Origin: Candidatus Heimdallarchaeota archaeon
GTDB taxonomy: Archaea > Asgardarchaeota > Heimdallarchaeia > Hodarchaeales > Hodarchaeaceae
Reading direction: 5' to 3'
Length of the DNA stretch: 64,000 bases
Assembly: GCA_020353515.1 (NCBI GenBank)
Contig: CP070695.1
Location: 4,777,414 to 4,841,413 of the forward strand
The translations under genes were made by a program, and so were the position numbers. Positions 18,635 to 28,904 of the stretch are shown in pieces. Every line of letters starts with the position of its first letter. Position 1 is the stretch's first letter. The notes beneath the pieces are model-generated. The model saw only the letters and a program-made list of their open reading frames with translations. It was not told the origin of the DNA and searched no databases.

Positions 18635-18693
18635 TTCAGTTTCACCAATGATTAAAATCTTTCATTTTGTACTTTCTAATTAATCAAATAAGA

Positions 18694-19776
18694 TTACTTG
18701 AAGTAGATTAATTGTTCTCGAGCAAACCTTATGTCTATTCCTTTCCATTTCGTTTCAAAGATTATTCGTAAGTTCTCTATTTCTTGCAAACGAAATTCAA
18801 TGTAAGCCAAAAATGTGCCGATGTGAAAAGGAAATCCAGCTAAACTGGTAAATAATGTCTGGATATACCATTCTTGTTGAAGTTGCTCAATTTTGACGAT
18901 AGATTTTTCTTTTTCTCTATAATCCCGATGAATTGCTTGAATTAAATCAGAATAATTAGTATTCTGTAATCTTTCAATAGCTTCAGAGAATGACGAAGCC
19001 TTTACAGCTTGAATTAAATTGTGACTTAATCTATAATTAATTGGTATTAATTGTGGTAGTATTTCATTAGGAGGAAAATTAAGTAATTTGCCTCTTAAAA
19101 TTAAAATAATATTTGTTAAATCGATCTTGATTCCAATAATCTTTTGCGTAACTTTTCGATCTCTCTTATCTTGAGATAATATTATATGATCCCATAAATA
19201 CTTGTAATAAAACTGGTCTACCGCATTTTCCAGTAATAAAACGTTTTCTTGTTTCTCATATTCAGATATAACCGATTCTAAAGCTTCTCTCACCCAAGGA
19301 GTTTGAAGTTTTTGAATTAGATCTATAATACTCTCACTCTTTGAAATAATGGATAATTCTGTTTTATCTTCTATAGTGGGGATATAAAAGTCTTCTAGCG
19401 AATATGATTCGAGTTCCTTTGTATGGATCTGACGTATCATCTGTTTAAGGACATCAATAAAATATTTCTTGAAATAGAACCGTATTAGTTTACGAGCTTT
19501 CTTGGGTATATCATTAAACAAGATATTCATTTCATTAAATATATTTTCATGGAGGATTCGTTCTAGTTTAATGGGAAAATCCGTAGATTTCAAATCTAAA
19601 TTAGAAAAAGACTCTAGATATCGTGCTTTGTCTCGAAGGTAGGTTAAACCTTCAAATAATGAAATTGATAGTAGCTGTTCATAATCTGCAGCAGTTAATA
19701 ATTGTCCTTTACGTGCTTTGATACGGGCATTTACAAATGCATATGCCTTTGCTTCAGACACCTGCCCAAATTTCAT
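18694..19776 (-). CDS. atpC: V-type ATPase subunit C (d-like, central stalk)
   Basis: About 360 residues and almost all helical. The N-terminus YAFVNARIKARKGQLLTAADY and the C-terminus LQEIENLRIIFETKWKGID are the usual ends of this subunit, which caps the proteolipid ring and connects the rotor stalk. ATG 19776 is chosen because the conserved region begins just after it; a frame 10 codons longer (to 19806) exists. Lies between the I and K genes on the same strand. Confidence 0.85.
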   Translation of the reverse strand: MKFGQVSEAKAYAFVNARIKARKGQLLTAADYEQLLSISLFEGLTYLRDKARYLESFSNLDLKSTDFPIKLERILHENIFNEMNILFNDIPKKARKLIRFYFKKYFIDVLKQMIRQIHTKELESYSLEDFYIPTIEDKTELSIISKSESIIDLIQKLQTPWVREALESVISEYEKQENVLLLENAVDQFYYKYLWDHIILSQDKRDRKVTQKIIGIKIDLTNIILILRGKLLNFPPNEILPQLIPINYRLSHNLIQAVKASSFSEAIERLQNTNYSDLIQAIHRDYREKEKSIVKIEQLQQEWYIQTLFTSLAGFPFHIGTFLAYIEFRLQEIENLRIIFETKWKGIDIRFAREQLIYFK

Positions 19777-19820
19777 TTTTCTGCACTCAATTTTCACAAA
19801 CAGCAATAATAGACATATAT

Positions 19821-21959
19821 TTAATTTCCAGAAATAGTATATAGTCTATTTTCTTTAAACGGTTTAAAAGTATAACCTGATCCTTGGAAATGGATTTTGG
19901 AAAAAAATTCAACCCAACAAAGACGTAATGACTGAAGGAATGATACTAGTAATTCCAGCGGTATCACAACAAATCCACCTAATATCATACCGGGGAGAAA
20001 TTCAATAAGACTGTGGGCATTACCAGAGAACAATTGGATGAAAACTAGAGAGAGAGAACCATGTACCATTGTATAGGCGAATATTCGTGCAAATGAAATA
20101 GTGTTTGAAATCAATGTTATAAGATAATCAAGTAATTCACCAATTCCATCCATTCCATGTCGAAAATGATAAATTGCAGAGAATATCAGAGGAACTATTA
20201 GTAAAGCAAGTGGGTAACTGATATTTGTTCCAGGAATTGGAAAAACTGGAATTCCCCAGCTAGTAGCGTTTAAACTTTCAAATAGTGTTCCAACTGAACT
20301 AGTAAAGTCAATATGGTGGTGATGCATGATTTCCTCTTGACTTTGAGCAATAGTTTGCAAAGCTCTTAGATCAAACTTACCATTCGTTTCATTTAACCAT
20401 AAAGTAGGATTTGGGCCAAAGGTGAATACTAAAAATACTAACCCAACATAGAAAAGGAAAAACATACCTGGTAAAAATATTGCCTCTTTCTTATCATGAT
20501 CCCACGATCCTAAGAATTGAATAATCAAGGCAGAACCAATAACTATACATCCCAGAAAGATCGCAAGCTCCAATAAAGCAAACTGACCTCCCTCGATTTC
20601 AGGTGAAAACCATAGAATAGGTAAACCAACTTCTAAAGCATGATGCCCTCCAAGTCCCCGATAACTTCCAAAGAGAAAACCAAATATCATAGCTGTGGAA
20701 CCTAGTGTTACTAGAACTGGACCCCCTCTGTCGAAATAGGTTTGAAGTTCAGCAAGCATGGCATTCTTCGAATATTTCTTAGGACTTAAAGATAAGCCAT
20801 ATAATCCGAGAAGAAAGACTACTAGTCCGTCAATAACATCTCCAAACATGATACCAAAAAAGATTGGAATTAAAATACTCAAAAATTTAGTAGGATCCCA
20901 TTCTTTGTATCCAGGAACACCAAAACCGTAAACAAGTCCCTCGAAGGAGCGTGAATAGATATTGTTTCGTACACTGGTGGGAAATTCGCTACTTTCAAGC
21001 TTTGGTTCAATTATCTCCACAAGAATTGAAGAATCGAATTTTTCAACCGCTTTAAGAAATTTTTTTGATTTCTTTCTCCATAACCATGCCCAAATAATGT
21101 AATGTTGCTTTCGTAATTGGGTACGTTGTAAAATTTTTAATCTATTTCCTTCTAATGATAGTTGTTCCTCCATAGCACGAATAGATAACTCATACTCGTT
21201 AACTAATTCCTTTATTCTATGTTGAAGTATCTCGATTTCTTGTTTACGTCTTGTCAGCTCGTTATTTGCCTGATCGATAGCTTCTAGGGGGGTGTCCTGA
21301 AGTTCTTTCGGAAAGCTGACCTCTTCAAATCCCAATCCACTTAATAACCGATTAAGGGCTGCCTGGTGAGATTTCATTGCTCCTACGAGGCAAATGATCT
21401 TTGCTTTTTTCGAAGGAACGGGAATGAAAACAAAATCCCCCCCAGTGAGTTGATCAAGTGCCATTTCTAGACGATATTGATGAATCCCTTTCAAGAAACC
21501 AAGTGTTGCATAGAAGTGGCTGCCCTCACCTAAATCCTGAATATTCTGGATTTCTAGATTTTTAATTTCTTTTAATGAATTAATTACACTTTCATAACTA
21601 TAAATTTCCTCCCCAAGAACTTTTATCCTCTCTAGTTCCTTTATCAATGATTGAGTGTTCTCTAACAAAGATTGTGCTTTCTCATTGAGATCTAACAATG
21701 AAAGGTCTTCAAGGTTCATGTTTCCTTTGGATTTTGAACCTATCCCATTTAAAAGTTCAACTATTTGCACGAATTCAGCATGTAAGTCGATTGTTCGTGA
21801 TTCTACATCCGTAAGTGACAGTGGTTCAGATTGGGCAACCTTTACCAAGTCGATAATCTCTAATTCGTATTTATTACATACTTGATTAAGGAACTGTCTT
21901 CCCAGTTCCCTTTTAACGCTGATTTTGGCGATGCTCATTTTTTCAGGGCGAAACCCCAC
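19821..21959 (-). CDS. atpI: V-type ATPase subunit I (a, membrane stator)
   Basis: 712 residues. The N-terminal half is a cytoplasmic coiled-coil arm (about 1-350). The membrane half begins with IPIFFGIMFGDVIDGL and ends with the segment LELLVSFLQSLRLCWVEFFS, which carries the essential arginine of the ion half-channel, then YTFKPFKE. The insertion between helices around QEEIMHHHHIDF has four consecutive His. GTG 21959 or ATG 21938 can start it. The catalytic subunits A and B and the stalks D, E, F, H are not in this window. Confidence 0.9.
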   Translation of the reverse strand: MGFRPEKMSIAKISVKRELGRQFLNQVCNKYELEIIDLVKVAQSEPLSLTDVESRTIDLHAEFVQIVELLNGIGSKSKGNMNLEDLSLLDLNEKAQSLLENTQSLIKELERIKVLGEEIYSYESVINSLKEIKNLEIQNIQDLGEGSHFYATLGFLKGIHQYRLEMALDQLTGGDFVFIPVPSKKAKIICLVGAMKSHQAALNRLLSGLGFEEVSFPKELQDTPLEAIDQANNELTRRKQEIEILQHRIKELVNEYELSIRAMEEQLSLEGNRLKILQRTQLRKQHYIIWAWLWRKKSKKFLKAVEKFDSSILVEIIEPKLESSEFPTSVRNNIYSRSFEGLVYGFGVPGYKEWDPTKFLSILIPIFFGIMFGDVIDGLVVFLLGLYGLSLSPKKYSKNAMLAELQTYFDRGGPVLVTLGSTAMIFGFLFGSYRGLGGHHALEVGLPILWFSPEIEGGQFALLELAIFLGCIVIGSALIIQFLGSWDHDKKEAIFLPGMFFLFYVGLVFLVFTFGPNPTLWLNETNGKFDLRALQTIAQSQEEIMHHHHIDFTSSVGTLFESLNATSWGIPVFPIPGTNISYPLALLIVPLIFSAIYHFRHGMDGIGELLDYLITLISNTISFARIFAYTMVHGSLSLVFIQLFSGNAHSLIEFLPGMILGGFVVIPLELLVSFLQSLRLCWVEFFSKIHFQGSGYTFKPFKENRLYTISGN

Positions 21960-22059
21960 TCTGTACGCCTCCGTGGAATGTCCTTGACAAGTAATTATCG
22001 ACTTGAGGAATGCAGTTATTATTTATTTCGAGAAAAAAAGATAGCTCAATGGGGATAAA

Positions 22060-23136
22060 ATGGATAATATTGAAACAGAAACTAAAGAAGAACAACCACC
22101 CGTCCATGTTACTACTGAATTATTACCAGATCTTTTATCCACAATGACCCCCAGTGATTTAAACAGCTATTTGCAGATTAAACGACAGAAGCAAGGATTA
22201 ATGAGAGATATTCCTCTTTCTAAATTGTTTTTCCTATTTGAGAGAGAGACTACCTTGAATGTTATATCACACCAAGTTCACCTCTCTGAAACTATTGAAT
22301 TAATTGCAGGCATATTAGTTTCAGAAGATATAAGGCAATATAGAGGATTATTATTGAATATGGAACGAACTGCGATCTATTTCTATTTATTCTATTGGAT
22401 ATTCCGCTTTTTAAACAATTTTAAATCCTCAAGGTTAGCTCTTGAAAGCTATTCTTCATTTTGGTTTTTCTTTGAGTTTCTTTGGAAATTGCAATTCCCT
22501 TGGGGTTTAATCCGTCCAGGAGCCATTCCCCACCCAATAATTCACACACAGATTCCAGAAATCCAAAAAAGCATAAATATCCAACAAAAACATGCTTGGA
22601 AAATAGCCAAGTCTATTGAAAAAAAAACAACAACAAAAAAAACCCTTAAAGAAGTGAAAAACCTTACTTTGGATGTAGTGAAAAAAACGGGAATTACGGG
22701 GCCGTTTGCTCGGGCTTCAGGAACCACTCCACCATCAGTTGGATCATCTTCTTTTTTTAAAAGAAAATCAGCTCAGGATTTTCTTAAATATACTTATGCT
22801 ACTGAAAATAATCTACTAAATGTGTTACGAGTCAGCTATACAGAATTAATTTTGAGTCTAGATCAAATTTCACGATTACTGAAAGAATATTCTATTGTAT
22901 ATCAAGAAACTTCTAATTTTTTGAATGGAGAAGCAACAACTTCTTTTTCGACTACTCTTGGTGAAAGCCATTTAACCCTTAATATTTTAGATAATCAAGT
23001 CACATATTTCAACTTCATTCCTCCTCAAATGCTGAATATAACTGGAGTCGTAGAAAGTCTTTCTACATGTCCAAGCTCCCTACAATCGGTCATTTTATTG
23101 TTTTTTGACCCTGAATTTATTATTAATCTTGGGTGA
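22060..23136 (+). CDS. Uncharacterised 358-residue protein
   Basis: No family recognised. Acidic N-terminus, then helical segments; two aromatic stretches (AIYFYLFYWIFRFLNNF and SFWFFFEFLWKLQFPWG, about residues 107-150) may be membrane-inserted. A lysine/threonine-rich linker follows (KKTTTKKTLKEVK) and the C-terminus looks beta-rich. Divergent from the V-type ATPase subunit I gene (100 bp apart) and immediately followed by another unknown gene. Confidence 0.55.
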   Translation: MDNIETETKEEQPPVHVTTELLPDLLSTMTPSDLNSYLQIKRQKQGLMRDIPLSKLFFLFERETTLNVISHQVHLSETIELIAGILVSEDIRQYRGLLLNMERTAIYFYLFYWIFRFLNNFKSSRLALESYSSFWFFFEFLWKLQFPWGLIRPGAIPHPIIHTQIPEIQKSINIQQKHAWKIAKSIEKKTTTKKTLKEVKNLTLDVVKKTGITGPFARASGTTPPSVGSSSFFKRKSAQDFLKYTYATENNLLNVLRVSYTELILSLDQISRLLKEYSIVYQETSNFLNGEATTSFSTTLGESHLTLNILDNQVTYFNFIPPQMLNITGVVESLSTCPSSLQSVILLFFDPEFIINLG

Positions 23137-23505
23137 TTGCTAGTGATACCGTCTCAGCTCCTATTCCTGTCTTTTATCTTAATAATTTTTATCCTCTTAA
23201 TCTTACTAGCTTTAGATATTGATTTTTTAGGTCGTTTATTTTTACGTGAAGAATCTTGGCCCTTTCCCAAAACTTCCTCCCATGAAAATGATGTTGAAGA
23301 CATTAGGCGCCAGATAAATCTTAAGGTTCCTCAAAAAAATCTTGTAGAGAGATTAATCAGAATATGCCCAGTAGAGGCGATTACGAAATCAAGTGGGCCT
23401 GAAGACCCTATAATAATTTCAGAAACACAATGCTTAGGTTATTCTTGCCGTGAATGTTTAAGACTTGTCTTTTCAACACATTATAACACGGAGGCAAGTG
23501 AATAA
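23137..23505 (+). CDS. Membrane-anchored small protein with Cys cluster
   Basis: 122 residues starting at TTG directly after the previous stop, so the pair is coupled. One N-terminal helix (LLFLSFILIIFILLILLALD) anchors a soluble domain that contains ICPVEAI and, about 30 residues later, CLGYSCRECL. CPVEAI is a ferredoxin-like phrase, but the preceding CxxCxxC is missing, so a 4Fe-4S site would need another arrangement (four Cys in total). Could bind zinc or Fe-S. Function unknown. Confidence 0.5.
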   Translation: MLVIPSQLLFLSFILIIFILLILLALDIDFLGRLFLREESWPFPKTSSHENDVEDIRRQINLKVPQKNLVERLIRICPVEAITKSSGPEDPIIISETQCLGYSCRECLRLVFSTHYNTEASE

Positions 23506-23563
23506 GCCGAAGATACTACTTCAAAATGCTATTCTTTTCAAAAAAGTAAAAAAATTGGAGGAA

Positions 23564-26008
23564 TTATGGTTTGATACCTAATTCCTGTTCCTTTTTCGCA
23601 ATATCAAGTTTTGTTTTCACAACTGTATCTGGATTTAAACTCATAGAATCGATTCCACATTCGACAAGAAATGTTGCAAACTCTGGAAAATCACTTGGAG
23701 CTTGTCCACAAATACCAATTTTTCTACCTTTCTCTTTAGCTGTATCAATAACAGACTTTACCAGTCGCTTTACTGACGTATCTCGTTCATCATAAATATG
23801 TGCAACTAATTCTGAGTCACGATCAAGTCCAAGAGCAAGTTGAGTAAGGTCGTTACTCCCAATTGAGAATCCATCAAAAACTTCCGCGAATCCATCAGCT
23901 TCAATAACATTTGATGGGATCTCAGCCATGACATAAACTTCTAGTCCATTCTCACCTTGTTTAAGCCCTGCATCAGCCATTGCAGCTATAACTTTCCTGC
24001 CTTCTTCTACTGTACGACAGAATGGAATCATTGTAATGACATTTGTTAAACCCATTTCATCCCGAACTCGTTTAATGGCTTTACATTCCATGATGAACGC
24101 TGGTTTGAAGCTTGGATCATAATAACGGGAAGCACCACGCCAACCAATCATAGGATTAGATTCATCAGGTTCATAAAGAGCGCCCCCGATTAAATTGGCA
24201 TACTCATTTGTCTTAAAATCTGATAATCGCACAACAACATCGTTGGGATAGAAACCAGCAGCAATACGTCCAATTCCCATCGCTAAGTTTTCAATAAAGA
24301 ATTCCTCTTTATCTTCATAAGCTGCCGTCTTCTCATCAATCTTTCTAATAATTTCACGGATTTCCCCATCAGTGTCAGCTTTTTCTTTAAGCTCCTCGTA
24401 ATGGTGTAAGGCAAGAGGATGAATACCAATATAGGAGTTTATAATGAATTCTTCCCGTGCTAATCCGACCCCATCGTTGGGGATTTGACCTTGGTCAAAA
24501 GCCTTCTCTGGTATACCCACGTTCATCATAATCTTTGTACGTGTCTCTGGCATTTGATCCAAAAAGATTCTTTCGACATTGAAAGGAAGGATACCTTCAT
24601 AGATAATACCTTCCTGACCTTCTGCACAAGAAGCTGTGACCTCTATACCATCTTTCAATACTTTTGTTGCAGTTTCAGTCCCAATAACCGCAGGAATTCC
24701 AAGTTCTCGAGAAACAATGGCCGCGTGACATGTACGTCCTCCACGATTTGTTACGATTGCAGACGCGATTTTCATAATTGGCTCCCAGTCAGGATCTGTC
24801 ATATCAGTGACTAGTACTTCTCCTTTTTTGAATTCATGAATTCGAGAAGATTTTTCTATGACATTAACTTTACCTTGTCCTATTTTAGACCCTACTGCTT
24901 GACCTTTTACTAGTTCTTTCCCTCTTTCACTCAAGACATATGTTTCAATCACATTAGCAGCTTTCTGTGAATGGACTGTTTCTGGCCGTGCCTGAACAAT
25001 ATAGAGTTTCCCGTCTCCTTCATAATCTCCATCTCCATTCTTGGCCCATTCAATGTCCATAGGTTTTCCATAATGATCTTCAATTATTGCAGCCCACTTA
25101 GCGAGCTGGATGGCTTCATCATCAGAAATACAGAATGATTTTCGCATAGATTCTGGGGTATCAACATTTTTGGTTGGACGACGCTGATCTGAGGTGTAAA
25201 CCATCATTTCTTCCTTAGTTCCAAGGCGTTTTCCAATGATTGGGCGTTTTCCATCTTTCAATGTTGGCTTAAAAACATAAAATTCATCAGGATTGACAGC
25301 GCCTTGAACCACATTTTCACCAAGACCAAAAGCACCAGTAATATATACTGCATCTTTGAATCCAGATTCAGTATCAATTGAGAAAATTACTCCAGATGAT
25401 GCTGCATCAGAACGAACCATGACTTGGACACCTATCGAAAGATAGACATCAAAGTGACCAAAACCCTTATCTTCTCTATAGCTTATGGCACGATTAGTGA
25501 AAAGGCTAGCAAAACATGAACGGCAAGCGTATAACAGTGACTCTTCTCCTCGAATATTGAGATAGGTTTCTTGTTGGCCTGCAAAAGAAGCATCAGGAAG
25601 ATCTTCAGCAGTAGCAGAAGAACGAACTGCAACATCAGCATCTAATGTTCCAATCTCTTCACAGAGTTTGTGGTATGCTTCTCGGATTTCTTTATCTAAA
25701 TCTTCCGGAAGTTTAGCATATCGAATTGTTTCTCTTACTTTCCGTCCTCTCTCTTGAAGATTGCGAATATCATGAGTATCTAGTCCATCTAAAGCTTCTC
25801 TAACTGCATCTTCAATTCCAGCGTCTTTAAGAAGATGGCGATACGCAGCAGCGGTGATAGCAAACCCATTAGGGACTAAAACTCCTTTCTCTTTGAGACT
25901 ATGGTACATTTCTCCTAAAGAGGCGTTCTTTCCTCCGACTAACGGCACATCTTCGATCCTGAGCTCATCGAACCAAAGAATAAACTTCTCGCTTTTATTT
26001 TCTGACAT
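23564..26008 (-). CDS. ppsA: Phosphoenolpyruvate synthase
   Basis: About 814 residues with all PpsA parts: N-terminal ATP-binding domain (VPLVGGKNASLGEM, SSATAEDLPDASFAGQQETY), the phosphohistidine swivel domain (GGRTCHAAIVSRELGIPA) and the PEP-binding barrel (GSNDLTQLALGLDRD, then GICGQAPSD and SMSLNPDTV). It makes PEP from pyruvate and ATP in gluconeogenesis, or may run toward pyruvate. ATG 26008 is preferred over the upstream frame because MSENKSEKFILWF is the normal N-terminus and gtggaa precedes it. Enolase is the upstream neighbour on the same strand. Confidence 0.93.
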   Translation of the reverse strand: MSENKSEKFILWFDELRIEDVPLVGGKNASLGEMYHSLKEKGVLVPNGFAITAAAYRHLLKDAGIEDAVREALDGLDTHDIRNLQERGRKVRETIRYAKLPEDLDKEIREAYHKLCEEIGTLDADVAVRSSATAEDLPDASFAGQQETYLNIRGEESLLYACRSCFASLFTNRAISYREDKGFGHFDVYLSIGVQVMVRSDAASSGVIFSIDTESGFKDAVYITGAFGLGENVVQGAVNPDEFYVFKPTLKDGKRPIIGKRLGTKEEMMVYTSDQRRPTKNVDTPESMRKSFCISDDEAIQLAKWAAIIEDHYGKPMDIEWAKNGDGDYEGDGKLYIVQARPETVHSQKAANVIETYVLSERGKELVKGQAVGSKIGQGKVNVIEKSSRIHEFKKGEVLVTDMTDPDWEPIMKIASAIVTNRGGRTCHAAIVSRELGIPAVIGTETATKVLKDGIEVTASCAEGQEGIIYEGILPFNVERIFLDQMPETRTKIMMNVGIPEKAFDQGQIPNDGVGLAREEFIINSYIGIHPLALHHYEELKEKADTDGEIREIIRKIDEKTAAYEDKEEFFIENLAMGIGRIAAGFYPNDVVVRLSDFKTNEYANLIGGALYEPDESNPMIGWRGASRYYDPSFKPAFIMECKAIKRVRDEMGLTNVITMIPFCRTVEEGRKVIAAMADAGLKQGENGLEVYVMAEIPSNVIEADGFAEVFDGFSIGSNDLTQLALGLDRDSELVAHIYDERDTSVKRLVKSVIDTAKEKGRKIGICGQAPSDFPEFATFLVECGIDSMSLNPDTVVKTKLDIAKKEQELGIKP

Positions 26009-26195
26009 AATTCCACACGTCAATGAATTAATAACTAACAACACAAATTAAGACGAATTCCTTACCAAACTTGGTTTATTTCGCCAAGTGGCCTCTTTTA
26101 AACAACGATATATATATGTAATTTAATACAGGATTACATCTACTACTATCATAAATAAAAGAGAAGAAAATAGAGACCGAACACGAATCCTTCTA

Positions 26196-27467
26196 TTATA
26201 ATTGCCTGAAATTAATTCCTGCATAAGTCGCTTGGTCACCTAACTGCTCCTCAATGCGAATTAACTGATTATATTTTGCTAATCTTTCAGATCGACATGG
26301 AGCACCCGTTTTGATTTGGCCCGTTTTTAATCCTACTACTAAATCAGCTATGAATGGGTCTTCTGTCTCACCTGATCTATGTGAAACCATAACTGTCCAC
26401 CCATTATCTTGACTTAATTTTGCCGCATTAATACTTTCTGTGACGGATCCAATCTGATTAACTTTTAACAAGAGAGCATTACAGGCTTTCTTATCAATCG
26501 CTGTTTGAATACGCTTAACGTTGGTAACCAACAGGTCATCTCCCACAATTTGTAATTTATCTCCATTTCTCTTTGTAAATTTTTGAAAAGTTCCCCAATC
26601 ATCTTGATCAAAAGCGTCCTCGATAGAAACTATTGGATATTTTTCAAGGAAATTTTCGTAAACCTCTATAAACGTATCCCCGTCTATACTTTTACCATCT
26701 ACGATGTATTTTCCATCTTCGTAGAATTCAGATGCAGCGGGATCCAATGCAAGCTGAAATTTCCCTGTATGTCCAGCCTCATCAATTGCTTCCATTATAA
26801 ACTTCAAAGGCTCTTCAACCAAGCTTAAAGGTGGGGCAAATCCACCTTCATCACCAACATTGACTGCAGTAGGTCCATACTTCTGTTTGAGAAGTTTTTT
26901 CAATGTATGATATACTTCAACACCTAATACCATTGCTTCTTTGAATGTGGGTGCATCAACGGGCAGTAACATAAATTCCTGAAATGCAATGTCGTTACCG
27001 CCGTGTTCTCCTCCATTAATAACATTTAAACTAGGAACAGGTAACACAAATCGGTCATTACCTCTTAGATTTCCCAGGTGCTCATAAAGAGGGATACCTT
27101 GGGATAATGCTCCCGCTTTGCAAACAGCCATAGAAATTCCTAGAATGGCATTTGCTCCGAGTTTTGACTTATTATCGGTTCCATCCAGTTCAAGCAGTAG
27201 GTTATCAATATCTGTCTGGTTTATTGGATCCATTCCAACCAACTTGGGACTGACACTACCCACATTTGCCACTGCTTGTGACACTGATTTTCCCATAAGT
27301 CTGGTACCTCCATCTCGCAATTCCAGAGCTTCATGGATACCAGTGGAAGCACCAGATGGCACCATAGCCCGAGTAAGCGTACCATCATCAAGTGTACACT
27401 CCACTTCTACCGTGGGATTCCCACGAGAGTCAAACACTTCTCTTGCATAAATTTTTTGAATACTCAC
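26196..27467 (-). CDS. eno: Enolase
   Basis: 423 residues, standard length. Motifs: YAREVFDSRGNPTVEVE at the N-terminus, GDEGGFAPPL, SIEDAFDQDDW and QIVGDDLLVTN (metal ligands), LLLKVNQIGSVTES (catalytic Lys) and VSHRSGETEDPFIADLVVGL. It interconverts 2-phosphoglycerate and PEP. Start is GTG 27467, with aaggaga 10 bases upstream. Together with PEP synthase downstream it covers two consecutive gluconeogenic steps; 188 bp separate the genes. Confidence 0.95.
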   Translation of the reverse strand: MSIQKIYAREVFDSRGNPTVEVECTLDDGTLTRAMVPSGASTGIHEALELRDGGTRLMGKSVSQAVANVGSVSPKLVGMDPINQTDIDNLLLELDGTDNKSKLGANAILGISMAVCKAGALSQGIPLYEHLGNLRGNDRFVLPVPSLNVINGGEHGGNDIAFQEFMLLPVDAPTFKEAMVLGVEVYHTLKKLLKQKYGPTAVNVGDEGGFAPPLSLVEEPLKFIMEAIDEAGHTGKFQLALDPAASEFYEDGKYIVDGKSIDGDTFIEVYENFLEKYPIVSIEDAFDQDDWGTFQKFTKRNGDKLQIVGDDLLVTNVKRIQTAIDKKACNALLLKVNQIGSVTESINAAKLSQDNGWTVMVSHRSGETEDPFIADLVVGLKTGQIKTGAPCRSERLAKYNQLIRIEEQLGDQATYAGINFRQL

Positions 27468-27480
27468 TAGAAAATCTCCT

Positions 27481-27916
27481 TATAATTTGATCATAAATTT
27501 ATTCTTGATGACTTATTAAATTGATTTGAGTTCCTGCTTTTTTGCTATATTTCTTTCTGATAAATCTTTATGTATTAATAAAAATAAGGGAAAAATCAGT
27601 TTTTATTATTAGAGAATGAAGCTGATTAAATTGAAGGAGTTAATTGAAAAAATTCTAAAAAAATACAAAATTTACCTGATCCAGCTAATTTGGCTGAAGT
27701 AATCGGGAAAATACTGGAATTGAACGATAAATTAACGTTCAATCCATTTTTTAAGCCAAATTTCAGCATAGGATAACCATGGGGTAGGTACACGAACAGT
27801 AAGATGATTGGGTTTAGTAATAATCATCATAGATTTTAAGAAAGACTCTCAAAAGATTGTGGGCATTTTTTGGAAGAGGAGAAAAAGAAAAAAAGATTGA
27901 GGAAGATTAAACTCTC
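27481..27916. other. Non-coding stretch with one hairpin
   Basis: About 435 bases between enolase (start side) and ETF alpha (stop side). No convincing gene. It contains an 8-bp perfect inverted repeat (attgaacg / cgttcaat, 27719-27743, nine-base loop) and short frames that stop early. The promoter of enolase should lie just right of 27480. Confidence 0.5.
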
Positions 27917-28891
27917 TTATCCTCGAATTTTCTTTAAAAGTTCTGGAAGGACTTCGTGGAGATCAGCTATAATAGCATAATGAGCCACATCAAGCATAGG
28001 TGCTTCTTCATCTGTATTAACAGCGATTATTGTTTTTGAGTTCCTCATACCTACAAGGTGCTGAATAGCTCCTGAGATCCCAAGTCCAATATAAAAGTCA
28101 GGTGTGATTGTCTTCCCTGTTTGACCAATCTCATGATCATAAGGTACCCAATCCGCATCTACAGCTGCTCGACTCGCTCCAACCTCACCGCCCAGGGCTT
28201 TAGCTGCTTCATAGATGATTGCAAACTTTTCTTTGCCCCCAACACCACGACCACCTGCAACAATTAATTTAGCTTTCGTGATATCGACTGAAACTTTGGC
28301 TATTATTTCTTCCACAAAGATTTCTCGTTTGTCGCTATCTGAAATAACAGCAGAGAAGTCAGTTACTTCTCCAGATAACGTTTCATCAATTTCTGCTTCA
28401 GGATTATTACCACCCAAAATAGTTACAAAATTTAATTGGTCTTTATCTGCTGACATCGTCCCAAGGAGTTTCTCTTCAAACAAAGGGTGAATTCCAATAA
28501 GATTTTCACCTTCAACACTCAAAGAATTCACAGAGGCGAACATTGCAGAATTAAATCTAGCAGCTAAACGGGGGATTATTTCCTGGCCATATAAACTTGC
28601 TCCAGCCATAATGATAACTGGGGGGGTAAATTGTTTAATTATTGCTTCTAAGGTTCGAGTGTGATAAAGGATGTTTGTTCCTGCAAATTGTGCATCATCA
28701 ACTTTGTGAACTTTCTTTACACCATATTTTATTGTTTCATCAGCTAAATCAGCAATTCCTTGCCCTAAAATTACTCCTTCAATTTCAGCTCCTAGATCTT
28801 TACTAAGTTCTTTTGCGACTGTAAGGCATTCTTTTGTTATCCCCATGATTTTACCTTTGGCTACTTCAATAATTACAAGTATGTTTGTCAT
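27917..28891 (-). CDS. etfA: Electron transfer flavoprotein alpha subunit
   Basis: 324 residues. N-terminal ETF fold (ILVIIEVAKGKIMGITKE) and the FAD-binding C-terminal domain: IVAGGRGVGGKEKF, GASRAAVDADWVPYDHEIGQ, TGKTITPDFYIGLGISGAIQ and IIAVNTDEEAPML. It carries the electron-shuttling FAD in the heterodimer with EtfB, encoded 13 bp upstream. Accepts electrons from the acyl-CoA dehydrogenase of the same operon. Confidence 0.92.
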   Translation of the reverse strand: MTNILVIIEVAKGKIMGITKECLTVAKELSKDLGAEIEGVILGQGIADLADETIKYGVKKVHKVDDAQFAGTNILYHTRTLEAIIKQFTPPVIIMAGASLYGQEIIPRLAARFNSAMFASVNSLSVEGENLIGIHPLFEEKLLGTMSADKDQLNFVTILGGNNPEAEIDETLSGEVTDFSAVISDSDKREIFVEEIIAKVSVDITKAKLIVAGGRGVGGKEKFAIIYEAAKALGGEVGASRAAVDADWVPYDHEIGQTGKTITPDFYIGLGISGAIQHLVGMRNSKTIIAVNTDEEAPMLDVAHYAIIADLHEVLPELLKKIRG

Positions 28892-28904
28892 TCCTATTCA
28901 CCTC

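Noticed and set aside
23137..23505. Ferredoxin
   Set aside because: CPVEAI looks right, but the CxxCxxC before it is missing and the other Cys are too far apart for a standard fold.
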